Assembly: GCA_949361645.1 (NCBI GenBank) | Contig: OX442425.1 | Location: 6,389,622-6,453,621 of the forward strand | Length of the DNA stretch: 64,000 nt | Source of the DNA: Spongilla lacustris | Taxonomy: Eukaryota; Porifera; Demospongiae; Spongillida; Spongillidae | Direction: 5' to 3' | Part shown: in pieces, positions 35,715 through 47,020 of the stretch | How positions within the stretch are numbered: the first letter of the stretch is position 1 | How the letters are laid out: the number at the start of each line of letters is the position of its first letter | Notes under the pieces: generated by a model | The model's input: the letters and a program-made list of their open reading frames with translations, nothing else | The model's database searches: none | Told to the model about the DNA's origin: nothing | Program-made: the position numbers and the translations under genes

Positions 35715-37711
35715 TTAAAAGGAAATCACAAATAACGCATACAATGTGGAACTTACATTCTATACAATGATGCATTTCCAGGTGTAAGAAAGTGTTAGTG
35801 GAGAGGAAGAAATCAATACATTTAGTAGAGTAACATATTCAGCATCAAAACAGCACACCATCATGCCAATCTTGTATTCACAGCCACTTTGTTGCCTAAT
35901 ACTACTTATACCATATCCATCCAATTCCAAATCATTTAGTCCACCCCAGGTTAATGCAATAGCTTTACATTATATCCTAGAAACCCGCACCACATTTTAT
36001 CCATCTACTATACTGCTCCATCTCATAACCCATTCATCTTTCATATTTCAAATACTATGCTGTTGCTCGTCTTAGTGAAAATAACCTATCTCCTACAAGC
36101 TCAAATTCCTCATACACAGCACATTTCATTTAAAAGGAAATCACATACAATGTGAAACTTACAGACTAAACAATGATGCATTTCCAGGATGCAAGAAAGT
36201 GTTGGTGGAGGGGAAGAAATTCATTCCATGCAATACAATTAAAAGAGATACGTATTATCAGCACAACATCATGCCAATTTTGAATTCACAGCCGCTTTGT
36301 TGCCTAATACTACAGTGTGTGTATTTATACTATATCCATCCAATTCCAAATCATTTAGTCCACCACAGGGTAATGCAATAGCTTTACATTTGTACATTAT
36401 CCTACAAACACGCACCACATTTTACCCATGTTCTATACTGCTCCATCTCATAACCCATGCATCTTTAATATTTCAAATACTATGCTGTTGCTCATCTTAG
36501 TAAAAATAACCTATCTCCTACAAGCTCAAATTCCTCATACATAGCACATTTCATTTAAAAGGAAATCACAAATAACACATACAATGTGAAACTTACAGAC
36601 TAAACAATGATGCATTTCCAGGATGCAAGAAAGTGTTGGTGGAGGGGAAGAAATTCATTCCATGCAATACAATTAAAAGAGATACGTATTATCAGCACAA
36701 CATCATGCCAATTTTGAATTCACAGCCGCTTTGTTGCCTAATACTACAGTGTGTGTATTTATACTATATCCATCCAATTCCAAATCATTTAGTCCACCAC
36801 AGGGTAATGCAATAGCTTTACATTTGTACATTATCCTACAAACACGCACCACATTTTACCCATGTTCTATACTGCTCCATCTCATAACCCATGCATCTTT
36901 AATATTTCAAATACTATGCTGTTACTCATCTTAGTGAAAATAACCTATCTCCTACAAGTTCAAATTCCTCATCATAGCACATTTCATTTAATAGGAAATC
37001 ATCAATAACACATACAATGCATGTGGAACTTACATCCTAGAGTACGATGGAATTCCAGGATGCAAGAAAGTGTTGGTGGAGGGGAAGAAATGTTCATTCC
37101 ATGCAATACATATAAAAGAGAAACATATTAACAGCACATCAACATGCCAATATTGAGCTAACAGGTTCTTCGATGCCTACTTATACCATATCGATCCAAT
37201 TCCAAATCATTTAGTCCACCACAGGCTAATGCAATAGCTTTACATTATCCAACAAACACGCACCAAATTTTACCCATCTACTATACTGCTTCATGTCATA
37301 ACCCTTTCAAATACTATGCTGTTGCTCATCTTCGTTTAAATAACCTATCTCCTATAAGTTCAAATTCCTCATACACAGCACATTTCATTTAAATGGAAAT
37401 CATAAACAACGCATACAATGTGGAACTTACCCACTAAACAATGATGCATTTTGCAAGAAAGTGTTGGTGGAGGGGAAGAAATTCATTCCATGCAAACATT
37501 TAGATGAGAAACATATTCAGCATAAAAACAGTACGGCCTAATACTACTTATACCATATCCATCCAATTCCAAATCATTTAGTCCAACACAGGCTAATGCA
37601 ATAGCTTTACATTATCCTACAAACACACACGACATTTTACCCATCTACTATACTGCTCCATCTCATAACCCAGGCATGTTTAATATTTCAAATACTATGC
37701 TGTTGCTCATC

Positions 37712-37747
37712 TTTCAATACAGAAACCGTGTGAGAAAAAAGTGTCCC
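37712..37747. other. 36-bp patch of copy B sequence in a satellite unit
   Basis: Exact match by eye to 33957-33992 (starts TTTCAATACAGAAACC, ends AAAAAGTGTCCC). It sits between CTCATC and ATCTACATACTGC, joining two normally distant parts of the unit. Confidence 0.85.
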
Positions 37748-38215
37748 ATCTACATACTGCTTCATGTCATAACCCTTTCAAATTCTATGCTGTTGCTCAT
37801 CTTCGTTTAAATAACCTATCTCCTACAAGCTCAAATTTCTCACACACAGCACATTTCATTTAAAAGAAAATCACAAATACCACATACAATGTAGAACTTA
37901 CAGCCTAGAGTACGATGGTTATCCAGGATGCAAGAAAGTGTTGGTGGAGGGGAAGAAATTCATTGCATGCAATACACTTAGAAGTAAAAATTATTCAGTA
38001 TCACAGCAGCACACCATCATGCCAATCTTGAATTCACAGCTACTTTGTGGCCTAATAGTACTTAAACCAAATCCAAATCATTTAGTCCACCACAGGCTAA
38101 TGCAATAGCTTTACATTATCCTACAAACACACACGACATTTTACCCATCTACTATACTGCTCCATCTCATAACCCAGGCATGTTTAATATTTCAAATACT
38201 ATGCTGTTGCTCATC

Positions 38216-38251
38216 TTTCAATACAGAAACCGTGTGAGAAAAAAGTGTCCC
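38216..38251. other. Second copy of the 36-bp patch
   Basis: Same 36 bp and same satellite junctions as 37712-37747, about 504 bp downstream. The surrounding satellite is also duplicated, so the patch was probably copied with it. Confidence 0.85.
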
Positions 38252-39228
38252 ATCTACATGTACTATACTGCTTCATGTCATAACCCTTTCAAATACTATG
38301 CTGTTGCTCATCTTCGTTTAAATAACCTATCTCCTACAAGCTCAAATTTCTCATTACACAGCACATTTCATTTAAACGGAAATCACATATAACACATACA
38401 ACGTGGAACTTACACGCTAGAGTACGATGGATTTCCAGGATGCAAGAAAGTGTTGGTGGAGGGGAAGAAATGCATTCCATGCAATAAATTTAAAAGAGAA
38501 ACATATTCAGCATCAAAACAGCACACCATCATGGCAATCTTGAATTCACAGCCACTTTGTTTCCTAATACTATTTCCACCATATCCGTCTGATTCCACCA
38601 CAGGGTAATGCAGTAGCTTTAGACTATCATACAAACACACCCACATTTTACGCACCTACATGTACTATACTGCTCCATCTCGTAACCCATGCACCTTTAA
38701 TATTTCAAATACAATGCTGTTGCTCATCTTAGTGAAAAGAACCTATCTCCTACAAGCTCAAATTTCTCATACACAGCACATTTCATTAAAAAAGAAATCA
38801 CAAATAACACATACAACATGGAACTTACACGCTAGAGTACGATGGATTTCCAGGATGCAAGAAAGTGTTGGTGGAGGGGAAGAAATTCATTCCATCCAAT
38901 ACATTTAAAAGAGAAACATACATGTATTCAGCATCAAAACAGCACACATCATCCCAATCTTCAATTCACAGCCAACTTTGTTGCCTAATACTACTTATAC
39001 CATATCCATCCAATTCCAAATCATTTAGTCCTCCACAGGCTAATGCAATACATGTGTAGCTTTACATTATCCTACAAACACACACCACATTTTACCCATC
39101 TACTATACTGCTCCATCTCATAACCCATGCATCTTTAATATTTCAAATACTATGCTGTTACTCATCTTAGTGATAATAACCTATCTCCTACTAGCTCAAA
39201 TTCCTCATAGATAGCACATTTCATTTAA

Positions 39229-39297
39229 CACAGCGTTTACGACAGATGCGGGGAAATTTGGGGGAATATAAAATATTGATAATTCTCTCCTATGAGT
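39229..39297 (+). repeat. Left terminal inverted repeat of copy C
   Basis: Matches copy A's left terminal repeat over its length with a few substitutions. Confidence 0.88.
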
Positions 39298-39391
39298 TTT
39301 TTTCTAAGCAAAACATTTAAAATAATACTTCAATCATAACTAATGATTAAAAGAGATATAAAGAATCTGCAGGCATAGACACTGTCGTTAT

Positions 39392-41205
39392 AGCGCTCCA
39401 GTTGTTCATGTCAGCGCTTTTATTGAACCTGCTACTGTTCGCACTGATGTTCCTGCTAGCGCTACTGTTCCCACTGATGTTCCTGCTAGCGCTACTGCTC
39501 CCACTGATGTTCCTGCTAGTGCTACTGCTCCCACTGATGTTCCTGCTAGCGCTACTGCTCCCACTGATGTTCCTGCTAGCGCTACTGCTCCCACTGATGT
39601 TCCTGGTAGCGCTACTGCTCGCACTGATGTTCCTGCTAGTGCTATTGTTCTTCCTGCTATCGCTACTGTTCCCGCTGGTACAACAGTTCCTGCTGGCACT
39701 AGTACTGTTCCTGCAGCGATAACTGCTGATGTTCCAGCTACTGTTCCTGCTGCTATCTCTGGTGATGCAACAACTGCTGATGTTCCTGGTACTGATCCTG
39801 GTGCTGCCACTGCAGATGTTCTTGGTACTGCTATCCCACACAAAGGCACATCACACCATAATTATGGCATGCAGTCGGGATTACAAAATGTATTTGCCTT
39901 GTTTTGAGCCTGTTGGGTACTGAAGCCGGTTCTGACATAAGCCATATTCCAAGTGTTGACCATCGATAAGCTGCTAGAGTTAACAAAGATTTGACTGCTG
40001 ATGGTTTCCGAAGGATTCAATCCATATTCTGGAAGGGTGTGAAGGGTTGGGTCAAGTTGCTCCTCCCTGCTTGGAACTTAACCTGATGACAAGGTATTAA
40101 AGAAAATATTTTGTATACCAGGCACCGTTCAAAATGAAGCACATGCCAAATGCTGGAGGTGAAACTGCTGCCGGTAGGATCAAGTTTCCATTCCATTGTT
40201 GCAACAAACATCATTGAAGCCATTAAGCATGAGAAATCTTTCCGTATTTTGGGAGTGAGGCAACTTCTGGCTCCTTTTGGTACTTTGCCGACCAAATTCT
40301 GGCTTGAGCATTTCAATATGAAGGAAACCTTGGTTGTTGAGCTTAAGTTTCAGGCCCAAGTAGATGCTGAGTACCAACACCATGGTCTTTCCTTACAGCA
40401 GTACCCCCAAATAATTTTCATGACCAGTGACTTGCATATCGACATGGCTGTATTAAGTAAAGCTCAACAACGGTGAAGAGGCTGCTAGGAAGCTGGGTGA
40501 GGTGAAGATAATATATCCCCGTGAAACACATGCATGTACCATTTCAAATCGGAAGTGTTCCTAAACAACCATGCATGTTGTGGTGCCTTCCAATCCAAAG
40601 ATGCTCTAAGTGTAGCCATGCGCTCTGCAGATACAATCCTTGCCACAAGGGATTTCTCTTTGTCAGGTTGTATTGCTAATATGTCAACCTTATTCTCTAC
40701 TCCGGACTCTTCACCACCTGCTACATTTGAATGTAATCTTCAAGTTGGGTGGGCCCAGGTACGTAAGGCCATGCATCCTATTTTCAGCATCAGGGTACAG
40801 CAATTTATTGCTCACTGTTGGCAGGAGGTGATGTACCCAGCCATGCCAAGGTTTCTGCAGAGGCAGTTGTTGTACGCCTCACCAATGAACATGTGGCAGG
40901 AAGAATTTGATTAGCTGAGTTGCCTCTTGTTGGGCAAGTATGGACATCCTACCAGGCTGTTGGGCAATCTATAAGGATGTGCCAGGTGGGCCAGCTCAGG
41001 GGAAGAAACGAAGAGGTCACTCATACAAGGATCTCAGCAATGGCGAACCAGCTCAAAAAAGAATCAGAAGATGTCACAGACTACATTTGATTGGAGCAAA
41101 CCACTGCTCAAATGGTCCAAGCCTCAACATCTTACTGAGCATGCACAATGTATGGGGAACAAGCCAGAGTTTATTGAACGAGTAAAAACGTGTATGCACT
41201 CATAA
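39392..41205 (+). pseudogene. Remnant of the A/C-lineage transposase gene
   Basis: Retains the decapeptide repeat tract, the GVKGW-type segment (about 40037-40080), the QLLAPFGTLPTKFWL segment (40260-40310), then a deletion junction at about 40410-40425 that joins LQQYP to MTSDL. Next come the HFKSEVFLNNH part of the zinc-finger-like block and a damaged SAP region ending at the stop 41203-41205. Codon TTA at the position where copy A has TGA 2382 gives the ancestral Leu. Several further frameshifts and stops. Confidence 0.85.
39430..39650 (+). repeat. Expanded 30-bp coding minisatellite in copy C
   Basis: About seven copies of the 30-bp unit seen in copy A (about four there), each ACTGATGTTCCTGCTAGCGC plus 10 bp. 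Homogeneous copies suggest recent slippage or unequal exchange. Confidence 0.85.
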
Positions 41206-41472
41206 AACTGTGTAATTGTGCTGACATGAATGTGTAGTTTATGCATTGCCAATAGAAACTAACCACCTCTCATCGAGTGGAGCACTATATATATTTCGTT
41301 TATTGGTAGATCTCCATAGATGGGTGTGGCACAATATCGCTCGACCGGCTGACAGGACTGAAAATACTTACTAAACACTACAAATGGAGAAGCAAAGTTG
41401 AAGAAGCAACCTATTTGTTATTCTTATACACATATTCAACTAATAAAGTAGTTAGACTGACCAGGGATTGCT

Positions 41473-41488
41473 CAGAAAAAAAGTGCAC
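41473..41488 (-). promoter_or_regulatory. Subterminal motif, right arm of copy C
   Basis: CAGAAAAAAAGTGCAC, 217 bp from the right end, identical to copy A. Confidence 0.7.
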
Positions 41489-41628
41489 CTGCCGTGGCAT
41501 GTTTGCGGAGTTGTCCAACAATACGAACCTGTATAAAACGTGGGCATTTACTTTAGGGCAGTCGTAAATATGCACTGAGTATCAAAATGCTTGATATATG
41601 TAATGCTGCAAGAAAAAATACAAAACTC

Positions 41629-41705
41629 CATACGGAGGGAATTATTCATTTTATGAATATCCCCAAAATAATCAAGATTTCCCCGCAACTGTCGTAAACC
41701 TGGTG
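41629..41705 (-). repeat. Right terminal inverted repeat of copy C
   Basis: Inward from 41705: CACCAGGTTTACGACAGTTG, then the CCCTCCGTATG block, as in copy A. Confidence 0.88.
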
Positions 41706-42047
41706 TTAAAAGAAAATCACAAATACCACATACAATGTGGAACTTACAGCCTAGAGTACGATGGATTTCCAGGATGCAAGAAAGTGTTGGTGGAGGGGAA
41801 GAAATTCATTCCATGCAATACATTTAGAAGAGAAACATATTCAGCATCAAAACAGTACACCATCATGCCAATCTTGAATTCACAGCCACTTTGTTGCCTA
41901 ATACTACTTATACCATATCTATCCAATTCCAAATCATTTAGTCCGAGGTCCACAGGCTAATGCAATAGCTTTACATTATCCTACAAACACACACCACATT
42001 TTACCCATCTACTATACTGCTCCATCTCATAACTCATGCATCTTTAA
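41706..42047. repeat. Satellite block 7 (0.8 unit)
   Basis: Short satellite stretch between copies C and D; shows that the two transposons were inserted at different TTAA sites about 340 bp apart. Confidence 0.96.
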
Positions 42048-42068
42048 CACCCGTTCCATGAGAAACGG
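42048..42068 (+). repeat. Left terminal inverted repeat of copy D
   Basis: CACCCGTTCCATGAGAAACG, then GGTGC. The ACCCGTT/AACGGGT pair inside it also allows a small hairpin. Confidence 0.92.
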
Positions 42069-42264
42069 GTGCTTTTTAAGCGTTTTTTTTGGAATCACCA
42101 TTAAGTGAAAATGTGTCGGTGATAAAGCGCATGACTTTTAAATATAATTGTCACATTTTGCAATGATTTTGAACTATCTGTGCATTTTTCTTTTCTATTT
42201 TAGGCTCTTGGATTGCCGTCTGCAGTCTTCCAAAGTTAATCGGTCTTGCGGAGTGGACAAAAAA

Positions 42265-42280
42265 GTGCACTTTTTTTCTG
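42265..42280 (+). promoter_or_regulatory. Subterminal motif, left arm of copy D
   Basis: GTGCACTTTTTTTCTG, 217 bp from the left end; exact 16-bp match to the motif of A (5863-5878, other strand) although the terminal repeats of A and D are unrelated. Confidence 0.72.
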
Positions 42281-44159
42281 AGTGTACTCGATGTGAAATA
42301 ATGCATATCATTTCATTCTGGTGTGTCATATATCACTTTGGTGTAGTCTTTTACTCTTTATAATACTTCTAGCTATGGTGTTTAACATCTGGGGTCGTAT
42401 CGCACTTACCGATCCCCGTGAATAACAACTATTACACATGCATGCACGTGTGTCTAAGATACATACATGTACTGATACATATTACATCTGCGCGTTGCTC
42501 ATAAACCAAGACAGTTAACTACAAACATATTATATTATATTTAGTGTCCAAGCATTTGGAAGTCTTTTATCCTCTTAATCAAGTCCTTGTGCTCTTTCAA
42601 GTAATACCGAAGCTGTGTAAGCTTGAGATGACTAAGATCCTCTGCAGCCCAGTCAATCTCATCCATTTGTAAAGTAACCTTTGACCGCTTTGTGCGAAGG
42701 CTCCCATTTCTAATGATTCTACTCCGCTTCTTCGATTCATGCTCGGGATGCTTGCGTTGTCCAATTTTTTGGTACACTGCTTCAATTTGACTGACCACAG
42801 GGACTTCAGAAAGCAACAGCAGTCCATCTGTATATTGTGAAGCAAGTTTGGCTTGCACAGCCTCAGCAGATACTTTAAGGCGACTTTTCACAGCAGACCC
42901 TTCAACTATGCTTTCTTCACCAGTGCACCAGCACTGTGCAATGAAGTCCTGTACTCTTGTGCTGAGCTCAGGGTGTTGGTTCTTCTGACACTGTGCCCAA
43001 CCAGCAATGAAATTTACCTCAAACGATGCATATGTTGAAGTTCCAGGATTTGTAATTGAGGTTATCATTGCTCTTGCCAGCCCATCTACTGTGAAGTCTC
43101 GAGTGCTTAGTACTTCATTAGTATAGTGAACAGCCATAGAAACACCACTGCATTGCATGGGGGGACCTTTAAATTTGTGCCTCCCTCTGCCAAGAGCAGT
43201 CTTAAAGTGGCATTGGCAACGTGTGCATTGTGGGTAAATACTGCATACATCCTTCATAGCTTCTGCCTTAATGGATTCTGACTTCTCCTTGCCTTGTTGC
43301 CGTTTACTCTTCTTCGCTGGTCTAGCAATATAGGTGCCTTAGAGGCATCAACCTCAGAATCCATATTGTCAAATTGTACTCTACAACCACTAAAGTTTAC
43401 TCCTGGATTTCCAAATGGGTCTTGGTCATAAGAATCACCATTAGCAGGAATCAGCTTTGTTATGTATGATGGTACAGACTGTCCAAGGATGTGAAAAAAT
43501 TAAACTTGAGGGGTTGCAGAGTGGTGATCATAATGAGCAGCCAAATAGGTTGAAATGCCTTTGATTGGGGGAAGTTTTACTGCCATGAATGGACAATCAT
43601 GCTTTGGTTTCACTAGAAGGACAGTTGTATTCTTAACACATTTTATGCTTAGAGCAACAGCAAGTTGCTTTGGAGTTGACACTTTTCTTCCCCACTCTCC
43701 TTCTGCAATATAGGCTTCAACTCTCAACTGTTGGTGAGCAAAATGTGAATCACACACATCTTTTCCAGCTGCAGCTTCACTGTGGTAACATGCAACAAGT
43801 GTCATGCCACATGCAATAGCAGCTTGATGAAAGTACATCTTGGTAACTTTGCCAGCAAAATTTTTGGTATTATCACTTTGGAAAATTACATGCTTTAGAT
43901 GAGGGTAATGATGTCGGATTGCTCTTAATCCAGCCTCAATACATGAAATGGCGATAAAAGCATCACTCTTTTCATCATCCAGCACAATGCAGTCCACAAA
44001 GTGAAGATGCATTGATTTTTCGTCAGTCTCTATACAAGAACCATCCTCCAAAGATGTATCATTTTTGGCTGCATTCATTTCACACATTTCTTCACTATAC
44101 TCTTCATCACACTCTGCCTCAAACTCTGCTGATCCAGAAACTTCAACATCTACTTCAGA

Positions 44160-44620
44160 CACATTTCCAAGCTCTTTTTCAAGCTCATTATCAAGCTCAT
44201 CTTCAAGCTCTTCCTCAAGCTCTTCTTCAAGCTCTTCTTCAAGCTCTTCTTCAAGCTCTTCTTCAAGCACTTCTTCAAGCTCTTCTTCAAGCACTTCTTC
44301 ACGCTCTTCTTCACGCTCTTCTTCACGCTCTTCTTCAAGCTCTTCTTCAAACTTTTCTTCACGCTCTTCTTCAAGCTCTTCTTCAATCTCTTCTTCAATC
44401 TCTTCTTCAAGCTCTTCTTCAAGCTCTTCTTCAAACTCTTCTTCAAGCACTTCTTCAAACTCTTCTTCACGCTCTTCTTCAAACTCTTCTTCACGCTCGT
44501 CTTCAAGCTCTTTTTCAAACTCTTCTTCACGCTCTTCTTCAAACTCTACTTCACGCTCTTCAAGCTCTTCAACAAGCTCTTTTTCAAACTCTTCTTCACG
44601 CTCTTCTTCAGGCTCTTTGT
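44160..44620 (-). repeat. 12-bp coding repeat, acidic linker of copy D
   Basis: GAAGAGCTTGAA-type 12-bp units repeated about 35 times, encoding (E)EELE/EEREE runs. A and B have short non-repetitive acidic stretches at the same place between the first catalytic block and the HFVDCIV strand, so the linker position is conserved and its length is not. Long open frames on the plus strand here are shadows. Confidence 0.88.
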
Positions 44621-45088
44621 TTTTAGGTAACTCATCATGGGCTGCATCCTTATCCAAACTTAAGTCTGCTGGTTTCACATATGCACCCATTCTGAACCAT
44701 AGCATACCCTTTTTTCCATAGTAAGCATCACCGCCTTCTTTGAAACCTAGAGCCCAAAATTTCTGCTTGAAATCAAAAATGATGTATGTAGTATCTGCTG
44801 CCATATTGCTTGTAGCCTGTTCCATTAGATACTGTTGTTGCACATCATGCACAACATGGGACATATATCTGAAAGTGGGTCTTTCACATTGATGTAATGT
44901 GACGAGTACATCAGAAAGTACACAAACATCTTTGATTTTCTCCAGTGCAGCCCATCTTAGCTGATCATAACACAGAAATGGGCAACGGCAAGCTTCACAC
45001 TCCAGTTGTCCACATGAGTTACTGTGGTTCTTGATACGTGGGCTGCGACCTTTCACAAGGTCTAAGGTAAATTGGGGTAAGTGAGATG

Positions 45089-45096
45089 TACATGTA
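45089..45096. other. TACATGTA footprint within copy D's coding region
   Basis: Copy D has 18 residues between the Asp of PDGK and the end of FTLDL where A and B have 16; removing CATGTA (6 bp) restores 16. This matches excision of a TA-target transposon leaving CATG plus one TA. Confidence 0.6.
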
Positions 45097-46808
45097 GCAG
45101 TTTACCATCAGGTGCAATGTAACCATTGATAGTTTTGCAGATTTCTAGCTGATTCTTTACCAATTGGATTATTTGCTGGTGTTTTGAATTGGATTGATCA
45201 TTCAGGTCATCAACTAGTTGTACAATATTATGGTACAGGTGACGGACATTCATCTCATGGTCATTTGCAGTGTGTCTGCTTTGTTTGAACTCATCAAATG
45301 TTGGTTCACATTGATGTCTTACACCTTCCAGAACATGGTGTGCATAAGTGTATGATAAAAATGTAAACACTGTTGATCTCTGCAGATACAGCTGTTCCCT
45401 CACTGTTTGGTCAGCATCAGAGGCTGGTGCAACAATGTCAATGATTTTGTCCACCAATTGGTAATTATCAGTGTGATGATTGACTTTTATATAGTCCACT
45501 CCAGCTCTTATTTGTTGTTTCTTACTTCCCCCTGTAATTAAAATTGTGACAGTGTAAAAGAGGGACTTCTTCATAGCCGGTGTATTTGGAAATTGAGCAC
45601 AGTGTTTTATGACATACTCTTGGTAGATTTCGGACACATCTCGTTTTAACACGAGAGATTTCATGATTGCAACATTATCTATGCTCATTTTCTTCAGTAA
45701 TGACAAAGATCGTTTCTTCTTTGGTAGCCATGCAAGCCTTGAGATGTTATTGTAAGAATAAATGGTATCAACAGCAAGTTTCACCACTTAACTGCTTAAC
45801 TTATGTCGAGTAATAACAGGTGGTACTAGTTCAAGGCCACGATGAAGATATGCAGCATCCACTTTGGCTTGAAATATTAAGGACCTCAAGTGACCATCAG
45901 AATGTGTTGTCTCATCATCAGACATCAACTGCTGCACATAAGAAAATGGTAATGTAGTCAGGTGTGCAAGGAGACGACGAGCTGCAACTGATGTAGGTGG
46001 TGCACAGTGCTGTGCTGACAAGACAATGCTTTTTGCAACTGCATGTAACTTCTCTAATGGGTTTTCAATTGAAATGGATGGAAACTCTTTCTCACTCTTA
46101 CTTGCATCAGGTTCTTCTACAATTTTGAACAGTTGTTTTATGGTGGCTATTTCAGGTAACTTCCACGATGGAAGCAGCAGCTTCATTATACCAACTACGC
46201 CTTTCCTGAATACTCTTTCGATAGTTCTAACTGTTTTCTCATCAATTGCATCCTTTACACTCAGAGACTTACAAACTTTCAACGATGGTAGGTTATCTAT
46301 GTCACCATATGCGTCCTCCATACCCATGCGTTTATAGATTTCCAATATATTACACCTGGACGCAACTTCAAACGTTTCGGATACAACTGGCTCCTGTTCT
46401 AGGAATTCAGATGGAGGTTCAACAAAAGATTTAGGTCGAACAGCTCTACTCGTATTGCGACGCAGTTGAACCACTTCCTGAGTGGTTCTCTTCTTTGGAC
46501 GACCTTTAGGCTTGAAACACATGCAACAAGAGCTGCAAATTCCTGAGTTGCAACGCAAACATGCTGCTTTTTTATACGCGCAGCTCAGTGAAACAGTGGC
46601 CATCACCCTCGTGTACTAAAGGAAACGACCCACCCCTTTGCTACAGAAACTGCACATTCCGCAACTAATTATTAATGAATAAGCAAAAGCATTTTGTAAC
46701 GTATAAAACTACCTTTTGGCAACTTGTTGGGTCACATTTAGTGATTTATAACTACATCATTAGACTACAAGACAATACTGCAACAATAATTTTGCATAAA
46801 ATTCGCAT

Positions 46809-46823
46809 GAGAAAAAAGTGTAC
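46809..46823 (-). promoter_or_regulatory. Subterminal motif, right arm of copy D
   Basis: GAGAAAAAAGTGTAC on the plus strand, 218 bp from the right end; same orientation relative to the terminus as at the left end. Confidence 0.68.
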
Positions 46824-47020
46824 TTTAAGCCCGAAATGATCGCAGATTTTAGAAATCAAATGCAGTTCCGACGATGTAGCTTTATTAACGTAAGTGTGCA
46901 AGGACATCCAATTTCGAATTCCAGTCAACCGATGGTTAAAGTATTGAACTATAAAGTTAATTCACATCGTTGACTGTAGCCGATTATTTTTAATTTTAGC
47001 CTTTTCCAACAAATGCGTAC

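Larger units (their letters stand above)
35715..39228. repeat. Satellite block 6 (about 8 units)
   Basis: Satellite between copies B and C. Contains a near-exact 434-bp tandem duplication (about 36130-36563 and 36564-36997) and two units that carry a 36-bp patch matching copy B's right arm (37712-37747 and 38216-38251). TACATGTA at 38255, 38657 and 38919. Confidence 0.97.
39229..41705 (+). mobile_element. TTAA DNA transposon, copy C, internally deleted, 2.5 kb
   Basis: TTAA flanks (39225-39228 and 41706-41709) in consensus TTTCATTTAAAAGG. Left end CACAGCGTTTACGACAGATG is identical to copy A's; the right end (inward) CACCAGGTTTACGACAG is close. Relative to A it lacks about 0.43 kb of the 5' part (including the Cys cluster and left subterminal motif) and about 2.1 kb of the middle (including all catalytic blocks), so it can only be mobilised in trans. 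Confidence 0.92.
42541..46606 (-). pseudogene. Transposase-like gene of copy D (broken)
   Basis: Start at 46606; about 1,350 codons with several lesions. Cys cluster CLRCNSGICSSCCMC followed by KGRPKKR (46500-46565); TRHKLSS then an in-frame TAA (45788), after which the same frame runs on as LAVDTIYSYNNISRLAW; ITGGSKKQQIRAGVDYIKVN (45480-45545); frame change near 45070; CEACRCPFLCYDQL (about 44955-45000); FDFKQKF and FKEGGDAYYGKKGMLW (44695-44785); a Glu-rich linker of about 150 residues; HFVDCIV, FQSDNTKN, SEAAAGKDVCD (43740-44000); in-frame TAA at 43500; frame change near 43265; CSIYPQCTRCQCHF (43195-43245); a C-terminal KLTQLRYYLKEH region (about 42590-42630) that looks like a shortened SAP domain. 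Two codons relative to A and B come from TACATGTA at 45089-45096. Confidence 0.86.

Noticed and set aside
44012..44721. Long plus-strand frames of Leu/Gln or Ser repeats, and a Lys/Ser frame on the minus strand
   Set aside because: Shadows of the 12-bp GAAGAGCTTGAA repeat that encodes the acidic linker of copy D.
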